Shown here one piece after another: positions 1 to 8,455 of a stretch of 64,000 nt of DNA; the first letter of the stretch is position 1; the number at the start of each line of letters is the position of its first letter. The translations under genes were made by a program, and so were the position numbers. The notes below the pieces were generated by a model that saw nothing but the letters and a program-made list of their open reading frames with translations, ran no database searches and was not told the DNA's origin. This DNA comes from Candidatus Eremiobacterota bacterium (GTDB lineage: Bacteria; Vulcanimicrobiota; CADAWZ01; Ess09-12): positions 62,001 to 126,000 of the forward strand of contig JAVHLM010000001.1 in the NCBI GenBank assembly GCA_031082125.1. Direction: 5' to 3'.

Positions 1-222
1 AAAGGCACGGCGGCTCAGAAGGCCGCCCGCGCGGTGACGCCTGAGAATCCTTACCCCGAGAACGGGGAAACCCGCGTGGCCGTCGATGACGAGCTGCTCT
101 GGGACGAATGCGACAATGCAGTCTCATACCACTGTTATTTGTGGAAATCGGGGAGCCAGAAGCCTGCCGTCCCCACTTTCAGCAACCTTCCCTGTGGCGC
201 GGCAAGCCCTGCTAATCTCTAG
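1..222 (+). pseudogene. C-terminal remnant of a fibronectin-III-like protein
   Basis: An open frame enters from the left edge and stops at 222 (74 codons). The visible part has the opening strands of a fibronectin-type-III-like domain: a Pro-x-Asn-Gly start, a Leu-x-Trp core and a Tyr-x-x-Tyr-Leu-Trp strand (around residues 50-57). The domain then stops where its last strands should follow, so the reading frame looks truncated by a stop or frameshift. The bases just after the stop give no clean continuation in any frame. Function is unknown; such domains usually sit in exported, surface-bound proteins. It could also be an intact but short C-terminus, since only the tail is inside the window. 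Confidence 0.4.
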
Positions 223-293
223 ACAGGCAGGAACAGGCCCCTCTCTGGCAAAATTCATCTATGTCGATAGAATGACAAAAGGAGGCGAAAAAC

Positions 294-935
294 TTGAATA
301 CCAGCAACACAAGACCCTCGGCAGGCGCCTGCCTTATGATCTGCATCTTATGCCTGCTGCTCTTGAGTTTCGCTCTGCCTGGATGCACACAAAAAGCCGG
401 GCCGGCCGGTGAGGGAACAGAAACCACGGCTTCTTCTTCAAGCTCCCCGTCAGGCTCCTCATCAAGCTTACCGTCAAGCTCCTCATCAAGCTCCTCATCA
501 AGCTCCTCATCAACCGGGCCTGCAAGAACCTTTAAGATAATTCCCGGCAAGAGCTTTGGCAGCATAGCCCTGGATTCCCCGCTAAAGGATACGCAGAAAA
601 TCTGGGGCCAGGGTGAAAAGACTGCTTCGGCAGGCCCCCAGCTTTATGTCTACAGGAGTCTTGGAATGTCTCTCAGGGTAAGCGGCAGTACCATAAGATC
701 TATACAGGTAAACAAAGATAGATACCTTGATACTGCTTATGCCACCGATAAAGGTATCCAGGTAGGCAGTCCCGCAGGAAAAGTCATCGAGCAGTATGGG
801 AAAGATTACGAGCGCCTTGACTCAACCGACACTTCGTGCAAGTACCATCTCCATTATCAGAAACTGGGCATTCATTTCGCCGTCGGCAATGATGAAAAAG
901 TGACCATGATTACCATCAGCGCCCCTTTAAAATAA
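294..935 (+). CDS. Predicted lipoprotein with poly-Ser linker
   Basis: The 213-residue protein starts at TTG 294, which has GGAGG seven bases upstream. The N-terminus is a lipoprotein signal: a hydrophobic stretch (about residues 14-29) ends in Leu-Pro-Gly-Cys, so Cys31 should be lipidated. A low-complexity linker, nearly all Ser, spans roughly residues 45-75 and is encoded by a 12-bp tandem repeat. The folded C-terminal part (about 80-213) contains two similar halves, each with a Gly-x-Ser/Gly-x-x start and a strand ending in Ile-Arg/Thr-Ile. This resembles small beta-alpha domains found in other bacterial lipoproteins, but I cannot name the family. The following gene is convergent, so it is probably transcribed alone. 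Confidence 0.75.
   Translation: MNTSNTRPSAGACLMICILCLLLLSFALPGCTQKAGPAGEGTETTASSSSSPSGSSSSLPSSSSSSSSSSSSSTGPARTFKIIPGKSFGSIALDSPLKDTQKIWGQGEKTASAGPQLYVYRSLGMSLRVSGSTIRSIQVNKDRYLDTAYATDKGIQVGSPAGKVIEQYGKDYERLDSTDTSCKYHLHYQKLGIHFAVGNDEKVTMITISAPLK
441..512 (+). repeat. 12-bp coding minisatellite (six units)
   Basis: Six consecutive 12-bp units of the type AGCTCCTCATCA each encode four residues, mostly Ser. The last three units (477-512) are identical, while the first three carry substitutions. The identical units suggest recent slippage or unit duplication. Because 12 is a multiple of three, unit gain or loss changes linker length without breaking the frame. Confidence 0.85.
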
Positions 936-957
936 CTCTTATGGCACTTCTGCTCCT

Positions 958-2868
958 TCAATTCTGATAAATGACGGGATGAGCACCTTTTTTCGCGCCC
1001 GCCCTCTGGTTTTCCAGGGCGTTCTTTTTCATGAATGAGCAGTAATCATAGAGCTCATGCGGTGCTTCAAGGTTCTGAAGAGCGATATTCTCGTGCCTGG
1101 AAATAATGGCGGACAGGCTTCCGCACAATAAAATGGCTTTATCATAAGCTCTCATGGCCGAAGGCCAATCTCCCTGCTCATAGAATACATTTCCCATGTT
1201 GACATAGGGCTTCATGTAACCAGGCTCCCTCTCAACTGCTCTTGAGTACATTTCTACAGCCCTGTCATAATGGCCCTCCTCACGGAAGATATTGCCCATG
1301 TGATAGAAAGCCGGGGGATCATCGGGCATGAAGTAAAGCGCGAAATCCAAATGTGCCTTTTCACCCTCTTTATCATGCATGTCACGGCAAAGATTGGCAA
1401 GATTGATCCGTATCTTCACATCAAAAGGATTAATCGCCAGCGCTTTTTCAAAGCTCTCGAGAGCCTGCTTAAAGTCTCCTGCCTGATGGCAGATAATCCC
1501 CTTGTTGTTGAGAGCCGCCGTATAGCGGGGATAGTGCCCGAGCACATGGTTCCAGAGGGTCAGGCCGTCTTTATAAATCCCGCACCTCACATGGCTTGAG
1601 ATGGCAAATACAACGATCACTATGACGAGGGATGAAGTGAAAAGAGCCCTGCGCATGCCTGTTTTCTGCAGATGATAAAGTGATGACAGACCTACACCCG
1701 CGATGAGGAAAATGCCCAGAGAAGGAATATAGGCATGGCGAAGGGCCAACAGCGAGGTAGCATTTAACGGCAGAATCCTCAGGTGAGGGAAGATATTCAC
1801 AAGAAAGAAAACGACACCGAACAGCACGTGATGATAATGCAGGGGTGAGTGCCTCTTCAGCCTTCTCAGATAAGGAAGTATGCCCAAGACTATGACGAGG
1901 AGAATCAGCGGGGAGAGCCACGCCGCCAGAGGAAGCGCCTGAAACACTTCCGGGGAGAGCGGATAAATCTCGTGAAGATGAAAAGGCACCATGATAATCC
2001 TGAGATAGAAAAGACAGAGATAACACGCGATGAAGAAGCTCTGAAAGACAGAGAATGGATAAGGATAATGCCCACTGAGGCCTGCGGAGTTCCACAGGTG
2101 GAGCCAGGCAATCACGCCTGCGAAGACAAATCCTGAGAGGTATGGGAGCTTCAGGAGAAACTGGCGCATGCCGAATCTTCCGCAGATACAATAATCATAA
2201 AGGGCAAGCGCAAAGGGAAGCAGGGCCCCCAGGGGTTTTGCAAGAAGAGACATTATAAAAAGAAAGAGAGAGAGCAGGTAGTAAAGAACGCGGTGTTCTT
2301 TCACATAATATACATATGAGATAAAGGCAGAGAAAAAAAAGAGGGCTGAGAGAAGACCTTTTCGCTCTGATATCCAGGCCACGGACTGCACCCGGAGGGG
2401 AGAGAGGGAGAAAAGGAGGGCTGCGACAAATGCTGCGGTAAAGTCCCCGGTGATGAGCAGCACAAGTGAGAAGACCAGAAGGCTGTTCAGAATATGAAGA
2501 ACGAGATTGACTGCATGGTAAGGAACGGGATTGAGCCCGAAGAGCCGGTATTCGACTGCAAATGAAAGCTGCACAAGAGGGGTGTACATATGATATTTTG
2601 TCGTGGTGAAAATGCGATTCACGCTCTGCACGGAGAGCTCCCTGATCATTGGATTCCTGGTGACATAACGGTCATCGTCCCAGTTGGTGAAGCCGCTTTG
2701 AAGGACAGGGGAAAAGGCCGCGATGTCAAGCAAGACCAGCACCGCGAGAGCAAGAAGCGCCATCCTGCCGCCGGGCTGGTTATTCTTTCTGCCTGAATCC
2801 TGGGCTGCCTGAGGCTGTGTTTCTCTCACCATAAGATATATGCTCTCTATTGCGCGAGGGTTTCCCAT
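958..2868 (-). CDS. Multi-pass membrane protein with C-terminal TPR repeats
   Basis: This 636-residue protein has about ten to twelve membrane segments in its first 430 residues, then tetratricopeptide repeats (about 440-590; for example a YTAALNNKGIICHQAGDF unit followed by two or three more). The N-terminal part, with an early Asn-Trp-Asp-Asp-Asp motif in the first periplasmic loop, matches bacterial relatives of eukaryotic TMTC proteins and GT-C-type glycosyltransferases, where the acidic pair binds metal or substrate. A role in transferring sugar from a lipid carrier is therefore plausible but not shown. The listed start overlaps the upstream symporter gene by 22 bases and has GGAGAGG directly against it. 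A second ATG at 2832 would remove the overlap, so the start is uncertain. Coupled expression with the symporter is likely. Confidence 0.75.
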   Translation of the reverse strand: MGNPRAIESIYLMVRETQPQAAQDSGRKNNQPGGRMALLALAVLVLLDIAAFSPVLQSGFTNWDDDRYVTRNPMIRELSVQSVNRIFTTTKYHMYTPLVQLSFAVEYRLFGLNPVPYHAVNLVLHILNSLLVFSLVLLITGDFTAAFVAALLFSLSPLRVQSVAWISERKGLLSALFFFSAFISYVYYVKEHRVLYYLLSLFLFIMSLLAKPLGALLPFALALYDYCICGRFGMRQFLLKLPYLSGFVFAGVIAWLHLWNSAGLSGHYPYPFSVFQSFFIACYLCLFYLRIIMVPFHLHEIYPLSPEVFQALPLAAWLSPLILLVIVLGILPYLRRLKRHSPLHYHHVLFGVVFFLVNIFPHLRILPLNATSLLALRHAYIPSLGIFLIAGVGLSSLYHLQKTGMRRALFTSSLVIVIVVFAISSHVRCGIYKDGLTLWNHVLGHYPRYTAALNNKGIICHQAGDFKQALESFEKALAINPFDVKIRINLANLCRDMHDKEGEKAHLDFALYFMPDDPPAFYHMGNIFREEGHYDRAVEMYSRAVEREPGYMKPYVNMGNVFYEQGDWPSAMRAYDKAILLCGSLSAIISRHENIALQNLEAPHELYDYCSFMKKNALENQRAGAKKGAHPVIYQN

Positions 2869-4631
2869 CCTCTCCGGGAGAGGTCCCTCATTATCACCCA
2901 GAATGAGACTGCCGCGATGGCAAGGAATACAACACCCAGCGCAGTCTTGCCGAAGATGATGTTTCCCACGCCGAAAAGGGTCATGTAGATCATCAGGCAG
3001 CCGGCAATCCAGTCCATGAAGCTGAAGACCTCGTCATGGGGGGGAGCGACATCTTCGGCCTTTTTCGCCACAGGGCCCCAGAGCGCCGCCGAGGGCCTCA
3101 CCTTCCGGTAAAAGGCAAGAAGGACCTCTTCGGGCTCAGGCTTCGTGAGGAAGGTGACAGAAATCCATACCACCGTTGTCGCGGCGGTGGTGATGAGCAC
3201 AAGGTATGCATATTGACGGGGATCGGTCTCGGAGAGCCCCATGCCGAACTGGAGCGCCGTCGAGACAATGAAGGCGGTGATCATCGCCGAGACCTCGCTC
3301 CAGGCGTTGATGCGCCACCAGAACCACCTGAGGATGAAGACGAGGCCGGTGCCGGCGCCGATGGCGATAAGGAATTTCCACGCCCCCGATATTGAATCCA
3401 TATAAAAGGAGATGATGGCCGAGATGATCATTATCACCACCGTGGCGGCCTGGGAGGCACGGACATAATGGCGCTCCTCCCTTCCCTTGACCATGAAGCG
3501 CCGGTAGAGATCATTGACGAAATAGGAGGCGCCGGTGTTAAGCTGCGTGCCGATGGTGGACATGTAAGCCGCTGCAAAGGCAGCAATCATCAGCCCCCTG
3601 AGATACGCAGGGAGGCAGTCTATCATGATCCTTATATAGCCTGACTCGGGATCTTTCGCAAAGGCGGCGTCGCCCTGGTATTTCACGACCGCCACAAGGG
3701 CCACCAGTATCCAGGGCCAGGGCCTCAGGGCGAAGTGGGCTATGTTGAACCACAGGGTGGCAAGAAGGGAGTGTTTCTCGTTCTTTGCTGAAAAAATGCG
3801 CTGCGCCACGTAGCCGCCGCCGCCCGGCTCAGAGCCGGGGTACCATGTGGCCCACCAGTTCACGGCAACATACACAAGGAAAGTGATAAGGGGCATCCAG
3901 GGCGAGTTCAGATCGGGGATGAACGAGGTGATGGAGCCGCCCTGCGTGGCATTCCTGGCCAGATCAACGGCGTGAAGCTTTTCCATGAGGCCCCCCATCC
4001 CCCCCACGGCGTCCACGGCAAATACGGCAAGGATAATGACCATCGACATCTTGAGGAAGAACTGGAAAAGGTCCATGACCAGCACTCCCCAGAGGCCGGA
4101 GAGAGTGGAGATTGAAGCCGTGAGGACCATTATGCCGATGCAGATGATCACGGCATGAAGCTTGTCGATGGCCATTATCTGCATGAGTATCTTTATCATC
4201 GCGAGGTTTACCCATCCCATCACGATAAAATTCATTATTCCCAGGTAGAAGGCCCTGAAGCCCCTCAGAAAGGCCGCCGGCTTCCCCGCGTAGCGGATTT
4301 CCGCGAACTCCACGTCGGTGAGAACGCCGGCACGCCTCCAGAGCTTGGCATAGAAAAAAACGGTAAGCATGCCGCTCATCACCATGCTCCACCACACCCA
4401 GTTGCCGGCAATGCCGTTGCGGGCCACAAGGCCTGTCACCGCCAGGGGGGTGTCGGCGGCGAAAGTGGTGGCCACCATCGAGGTGCCGGCGAGCCACCAG
4501 GCCACGCTGCGCCCCGAGACAAAATAATCATCAACGCTCCCCGTGGCCTTCCTGTGATAATACAGGCCTATGGCAAGGTTGAAGATGAAATAGCCGATAA
4601 TCACCGTCCAGTCGATTATGGTAAGATGCAT
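2847..4631 (-). CDS. Sodium:solute symporter (SSS/SLC5 family)
   Basis: The 594-residue protein has about 13 hydrophobic segments and the family's N-terminal pattern: a first helix, then YFVSGRSVAWWLAGTSMVAT, the unwound second helix region. It is a little longer than classical 500-residue members because of a C-terminal extension with two more helices. It should couple sodium entry to uptake of a small organic solute, but the substrate cannot be read from the sequence. I use ATG 4631 (MHLTIIDW) rather than the upstream TTG at 4658, because the ATG has an AGGAA-like site and places the first helix at the N-terminus. It lies first in a two-gene unit with the TPR protein downstream. Confidence 0.88.
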   Translation of the reverse strand: MHLTIIDWTVIIGYFIFNLAIGLYYHRKATGSVDDYFVSGRSVAWWLAGTSMVATTFAADTPLAVTGLVARNGIAGNWVWWSMVMSGMLTVFFYAKLWRRAGVLTDVEFAEIRYAGKPAAFLRGFRAFYLGIMNFIVMGWVNLAMIKILMQIMAIDKLHAVIICIGIMVLTASISTLSGLWGVLVMDLFQFFLKMSMVIILAVFAVDAVGGMGGLMEKLHAVDLARNATQGGSITSFIPDLNSPWMPLITFLVYVAVNWWATWYPGSEPGGGGYVAQRIFSAKNEKHSLLATLWFNIAHFALRPWPWILVALVAVVKYQGDAAFAKDPESGYIRIMIDCLPAYLRGLMIAAFAAAYMSTIGTQLNTGASYFVNDLYRRFMVKGREERHYVRASQAATVVIMIISAIISFYMDSISGAWKFLIAIGAGTGLVFILRWFWWRINAWSEVSAMITAFIVSTALQFGMGLSETDPRQYAYLVLITTAATTVVWISVTFLTKPEPEEVLLAFYRKVRPSAALWGPVAKKAEDVAPPHDEVFSFMDWIAGCLMIYMTLFGVGNIIFGKTALGVVFLAIAAVSFWVIMRDLSRRGWETLAQ

Positions 4632-4660
4632 GGAAGCGCCGTTCCTTTCTCCGGGCAATC

Positions 4661-4689
4661 AAAAAGGGAATGGCCGGAATGGCATTCCC
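4661..4689 (-). terminator. Rho-independent terminator
   Basis: Read on the minus strand, GGGAATG and CATTCCC form a 7-bp perfect stem with a 10-base loop, followed by TTTTT. It lies 25 bases beyond the stop of the minus-strand gene ending at 4714 and separates it from the symporter unit. Confidence 0.7.
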
Positions 4690-4713
4690 TCAGGCAATCT
4701 CCTGGGAGACTTT

Positions 4714-5841
4714 CTAATCAAACTTGCTCAGGTAATTATGCCAGAAGTTGCTCCCCGTGGAAAACACGGGCTTTATGTCGGGAGAGTCGATAAACTCGTC
4801 GCCGGTGATGAACCTGTAGCCCAGGAACGATGATGGCTCCAGGCTTATCTCGGGAGCGGCCTTGTGGAGGACTTTGTAGGCGAACTCGGTGCAGTACATC
4901 TTGTCATCGGTGCTCAGGTTGAAGAACTTGTCGTACTCCACGTTCTTGTGCTGCTTGCCGGTCTTGATGACATTCAGGATGGTCTCCCTGTCCTTGTAAT
5001 TGGGCCTGAGAATGATGACGTGATGGTTCCTCTGTATGATAACCCTGGGATCTCGCTCCATGTAAGGCTTGTTATTCGCGTTTGCGCCGGCGTGAGAGTC
5101 GGGGGCCATGAATACATCGGCAAGGCTCTTGTCATCAACCACATGAGGCCTGTCGTTCAGCGTAGGTATCATGACCTCCATCACCGTCTTGTCATCGGCC
5201 ACAATGCCGATATGGGTCCATGCGCCGCTTCCCCCGATGGCCTTCTGGGTAAACTCAAAGCCGAAATTGCCGTCATTATTTCCCAGCAGGAGATCGCCGG
5301 GCTGCAAGTTCTTGGCAATCTCATTGGCTTCCTCGGATGAAATGAGCTTGTGGCTTGTGTATTCGGGGTTCTGAAGCTTCGAGAAGAGGGACTTCAGGGA
5401 AAAGCCCCTGGTCTCCTCGGCGAGCTTTTCTGATGGCGTAAAGCCGAGCTTCTGAGCGACATGGCCCAGTGCTGAGCCTATCGTGCCGCCGATCATTCCC
5501 CCGAGGACCCTGCCTGCCTTGAGCTTTGCCTCTGTGTAAATCCCCAGGCCGAGACCGGCCACGCCAGCCGCTATCAAGCCTACGGGGCCGAGGCCAATCA
5601 CTGATGCCGCCAGAGCCGTTGCGCCCGCCACGCCAAGGGACGGAAGCAGGGCGGCACGGCCCGTGATGGCCCCCACGGCTGCACCTATGGTGCCCGTCAC
5701 CCTGGGACAATCGTCAGGCGTGGAGCCAAGAGCAACCCTGTCTTCAACAGAAGCCTGGCCTTCAGGCTTCGCGGCAGCGTCCGATGCCTTCCGCGGCAAT
5801 GGAGAAAACCCTTGAACGGATGGTCCTGTTCCTATTTCCAC
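4714..5841 (-). CDS. Glycine-zipper protein with permuted NlpC/P60 (YiiX-like) domain
   Basis: The protein is 375 residues from GTG 5841. Residues 1-45 are polar and Pro-rich with no Sec signal. Residues 50-135 form long Gly/Ala-rich helices of glycine-zipper type, suggesting membrane insertion. The C-terminal 190 residues look like the permuted papain-like fold of YiiX/YebB proteins: GDLLLG at the start, His in THIGIV, and Cys in YCTEF. That order (His before Cys) is typical of the permuted family, which includes amidases and thiol peptidases acting on lipids or peptide bonds. I prefer GTG 5841 over ATG 5874: AGGGAGG lies six bases before the GTG, and a promoter -10 at 5880-5885 would leave ATG 5874 at the transcription start. 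The chosen start also gives an N-terminus like that of the glycine-zipper protein at 56229. Confidence 0.72.
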   Translation of the reverse strand: MEIGTGPSVQGFSPLPRKASDAAAKPEGQASVEDRVALGSTPDDCPRVTGTIGAAVGAITGRAALLPSLGVAGATALAASVIGLGPVGLIAAGVAGLGLGIYTEAKLKAGRVLGGMIGGTIGSALGHVAQKLGFTPSEKLAEETRGFSLKSLFSKLQNPEYTSHKLISSEEANEIAKNLQPGDLLLGNNDGNFGFEFTQKAIGGSGAWTHIGIVADDKTVMEVMIPTLNDRPHVVDDKSLADVFMAPDSHAGANANNKPYMERDPRVIIQRNHHVIILRPNYKDRETILNVIKTGKQHKNVEYDKFFNLSTDDKMYCTEFAYKVLHKAAPEISLEPSSFLGYRFITGDEFIDSPDIKPVFSTGSNFWHNYLSKFD

Positions 5842-5879
5842 AGTCTGCCTCCCTTGAAATGAGAGTTCCCCCATCCATG

Positions 5880-5946
5880 ATTATACCGCCCCTGCGGCAG
5901 TATTCAATATCATGAGAGTGCAAAAGAGGGTTAACAAAATGTTAAC
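5880..5946 (-). promoter_or_regulatory. Promoter with upstream TTAAC direct repeats
   Basis: On the minus strand a TTGAAT -35 (5902-5907) and a TATAAT -10 (5880-5885) are 16 bp apart. Upstream, two TTAAC-type hexamers (starting at 5945 and 5934, reading leftward) are spaced 11 bp centre to centre, forming GTTAAC-N5-GTTAAC. A similar 11-bp pair precedes three other genes in this window. The arrangement resembles PhoP/PhoB-type boxes. It predicts a short leader for the gene starting at 5841. Confidence 0.6.
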
Positions 5947-5972
5947 ATTTGGACAGGCCGCCCGGGAGGGCT

Positions 5973-7406
5973 TCAAGAAGGACCCTTCCTCTGGTTGCCG
6001 TACCATTTCCACCTGCCCTGCTCCCTGACAATCACCGCCGGCTCATCGGGATCAATGGTGAGGGGGTCAAGACCTATGGAGCTTCTGATGTAGCCATTGA
6101 TTTCAGCCCTGTCGCCTTTCACCTCGCACCTCGTAAGAAAGATACGCACGCCTTTCATTGCCCTGTATGAGGGCCTCATAAGGCTGTGATCCCAGAAAAG
6201 CTGAATGGCGAGCTTGTCTTCACCGCCGTCCAGGTAGCTGTCCGAGTAAGAGCTCATGACGGCCGAAACATCGTGCTTCGAGAGGGCGGCGCAATATTCG
6301 TCAAGAAAGGCTCCTATATCCCGGGGGGGCTCAAGGGCCTGGCGCTCTTCCGGGTGAGCGGTTTTCCCGCGGGAAAGAAGGGCTTTGCTGATCAGAGCCC
6401 CACGCTCGCCGGGTTTTGGCACCGCAGCGGAGGCAATCCTGAAAAAGCCCGACATCTTGCCATCGGGACGGCCGTCGCTTCTGCTGAGATACCGTGATGT
6501 CAGCTCAGGAGGGCCCAGGTCATAGACAAGGGCAAGGCCCTGGAGATTGAGGTAATGCCCTGCCTGGCCTTCATCTATGCCGAAGGTAAAAGGCTCACCC
6601 TTCTCGGCGACGACTTCTGCGGCGGCCCGTGCACGGTAATAGCGGTAATCGCCTCTGATGACCGGCGAAAGCACGTAGTCAAAGACCAGAGTGCTCCCGG
6701 GGGCTGATTCTCTGGAGATACACCTGAGGGTGCTCTCAACACCCTCGGCAGATATATAAAAACTCACTCCCTCCCATATGAAGAAAGAGACAACATCCTT
6801 CCTGAAGCCCTGCCTGGCCAGCACGCTCTCCAGAGTATCCTTGTTGAAATCGATGGGCGCAAAGGAGACCCAGGAAGGCGGGGCTCCCAGCAGCTCAGTT
6901 ACTTTCTTCTTTTTTGCTGCCTGGGTCTCCGGCAGGTCAACCTCGAAAAAGGTCACCTGGGGCATCTCACTGTGGAAACGGTAAGCCCGGCTGTCATATC
7001 CGGCGCCCAGGATCACCACCTGAGTGGCCCCCCCGGCGACAGCCTCCCTGAGAAGGGCGTCAATATGCTTCGTCCTTGCATTCACGTAGTAATAGACGGC
7101 CACCTTCCAGACATCGATAGTTCTCCTCGCTTCGGGAAAATCAAGGGAAAGACCGGGGACCGTGGCCCAGAAATCTGGGTGGATGAACTTTCCCGCCATG
7201 GAATCAGGATTTCTTATTTTCTCATCGGGATCGAGGGCCGCAAGGGCTCTCATGTACGCCACGTACTCGGCAGTCCAGGATGCCATGCCCTCTGTTACCG
7301 CCCATGTCTTCCTTCCCATGGGGAAAAGAAGGAGAAAAACAAGGCACACGGGCAAGAGCTTTGACAGGAAATCTGCTTTTCTCACCAGGTCTCTCAAGAA
7401 AACCAC
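5973..7406 (-). CDS. SAM-dependent methyltransferase (LCM/TIGR00027-like) with C-terminal NTF2-like domain
   Basis: The 477-residue protein has an N-terminal hydrophobic segment (about residues 15-32), so it is probably exported or membrane-anchored, which is unusual for this family. Residues 80-330 match the leucine carboxyl methyltransferase-like family: the SAM-binding loop VVILGAGYDSRAYR, an acidic end of the second strand (FFEVDLP) and an IWEGVSFYIS motif. Relatives act on small molecules or protein C-termini, and the substrate here is unknown. Residues 365-475 form a second domain with an NTF2/SnoaL-like pattern (a helix AFLDEYCAALSKHDVSAVMSSYS, then long strands), which often binds a ligand. 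No close operon partner is seen, as the downstream gene has its own promoter. Confidence 0.78.
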   Translation of the reverse strand: MVFLRDLVRKADFLSKLLPVCLVFLLLFPMGRKTWAVTEGMASWTAEYVAYMRALAALDPDEKIRNPDSMAGKFIHPDFWATVPGLSLDFPEARRTIDVWKVAVYYYVNARTKHIDALLREAVAGGATQVVILGAGYDSRAYRFHSEMPQVTFFEVDLPETQAAKKKKVTELLGAPPSWVSFAPIDFNKDTLESVLARQGFRKDVVSFFIWEGVSFYISAEGVESTLRCISRESAPGSTLVFDYVLSPVIRGDYRYYRARAAAEVVAEKGEPFTFGIDEGQAGHYLNLQGLALVYDLGPPELTSRYLSRSDGRPDGKMSGFFRIASAAVPKPGERGALISKALLSRGKTAHPEERQALEPPRDIGAFLDEYCAALSKHDVSAVMSSYSDSYLDGGEDKLAIQLFWDHSLMRPSYRAMKGVRIFLTRCEVKGDRAEINGYIRSSIGLDPLTIDPDEPAVIVREQGRWKWYGNQRKGPS

Positions 7407-7440
7407 CTCACACTGCTTCCCTGCCGATTATGTACTGACG

Positions 7441-7490
7441 CACCTTATACCATCATGCTGATGATGTCGTCAGTCTTACTCTTGAGTATA
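7441..7490 (-). promoter_or_regulatory. Upstream block shared with the gene at 58253-60058
   Basis: This block upstream of the methyltransferase is similar over about 50 bases to 60080-60130, which lies upstream of the transglutaminase gene. Both contain CCTTATAC at one end and CTCTTGAGTATA at the other. Read on the minus strand, the shared GTATAAGG could be a -10 region with CTGA(C/A)G as a weak -35. The TATACTCAAGAG half is one arm of a recurring palindrome. Confidence 0.45.
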
Positions 7491-7590
7491 TCACAGCCTT
7501 CCTCTCTCTTCAACTGGCGCGCCCGGGCTTCCTGTCCCTGCAAGGGGGGATGCTCCAATAAAAATTGTCGATTTAAAAGGAGGAAATACC

Positions 7591-7623
7591 ATGATGAGGA
7601 ATATTGTGGTGATAGATGGTTAA
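7591..7623 (+). CDS. Ten-codon ORF with a strong ribosome-binding site
   Basis: ATG 7591 follows AAAAGGAGGAAATACC, one of the best Shine-Dalgarno sites in the window, yet the frame stops after MMRNIVVIDG. The PilZ gene begins 45 bases later. It may be a leader peptide coupling translation to the PilZ gene. Alternatively it is the stub of a broken gene: the peptide looks like the first beta-strand of a Rossmann-type protein such as DUF3842, which starts with a VIDG-type strand. I cannot decide between these. Confidence 0.35.
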   Translation: MMRNIVVIDG

Positions 7624-7668
7624 TAGGGTGCCTTGTGACAACTCTCATTGAAAGGTGGGGACCCCCAA

Positions 7669-8433
7669 ATGGAGCTCTTCTCAAGGATTATCGAGGTCAT
7701 CATCCCTCCCTCAAAAGGCCTGCTGCAGGAGAAAAGGTCGTCACCCCGGATCCGCTGCGCAATTGATGCGGCCTTCTATAAGTCCGAGGACAGCGCCCTT
7801 ACCGGCAAGATAGTCGAAGTCGGCGTCACCGGCATGAGGCTGGAATCAGCAAAGGCTCTGCATAGAGGGGAGAAAATCGGCATAAGGGTCCTCAAAGGCC
7901 AGGGACTTCACACCATCACCAAGTTCGAAGTGGACAAGGTGACCGTTGAAGTGCGCTGGTGCAAGAAAAAGCCCGATGACAAGGTCTTCTATATCGGGGT
8001 AAAATACTGCGAGACCGAGGAGAATATCGGAAAATCCTGGGTCACCTTCCTCCTCAACAAGTTCGGCTTCAACGCCGGGTCATCGTTCCAGAAGAGAAAG
8101 GACGTGAGGGCAAGCTCGAAGCTCCCCATCCAGTACGAGCTGAAAAATAGCTGGCAGAAGGGAATCGCGCAGAATATCGGCCTGGGGGGAATGCTTCTTG
8201 CAGGACTCAACGAGGTTCCCATGCACGAGGAACTCAAGATCCGGATTGGACCCTACGGGAAGCTTGCCTCCCTGCTTCTGCTGGGCAAGGTGGTAAGGAA
8301 GAAATACTCTTCATATAACAAGGTCTGGCTTACGGGCATCTCCTTCATTGCCCTCTCCGGCCAGGAAGCGAAGCTCCTCGGTGATTACGTGGTAATAGTG
8401 CTGAAAGAGTCGGTGAAGGAACCTCCCAAATAA
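7669..8433 (+). CDS. Tandem PilZ-domain protein
   Basis: The 254-residue protein carries two PilZ domains. Domain 1 (about residues 22-115) has the basic KRSSPRIRC motif followed by the EVGVTGMRLES loop. Domain 2 (about 138-245) has KRKDVRASSKLPI and QNIGLGGMLLAG. PilZ domains bind cyclic di-GMP through an RxxxR box and a D/NxSxxG loop. Here the arginines are present (R-x-x-x-R in domain 2 as RKDVR), but the second motif reads VGVTG and NIGLGG, so binding needs testing. I choose ATG 7669, which has an AAGGTGGGG site, over the TTG at 7648. The gene is 22 bases before a GspF/PilC gene, so a c-di-GMP link to pilus or secretion function is a reasonable inference. Confidence 0.82.
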   Translation: MELFSRIIEVIIPPSKGLLQEKRSSPRIRCAIDAAFYKSEDSALTGKIVEVGVTGMRLESAKALHRGEKIGIRVLKGQGLHTITKFEVDKVTVEVRWCKKKPDDKVFYIGVKYCETEENIGKSWVTFLLNKFGFNAGSSFQKRKDVRASSKLPIQYELKNSWQKGIAQNIGLGGMLLAGLNEVPMHEELKIRIGPYGKLASLLLLGKVVRKKYSSYNKVWLTGISFIALSGQEAKLLGDYVVIVLKESVKEPPK

Positions 8434-8455
8434 GTTCAGATCCCGGAGAGAAACC

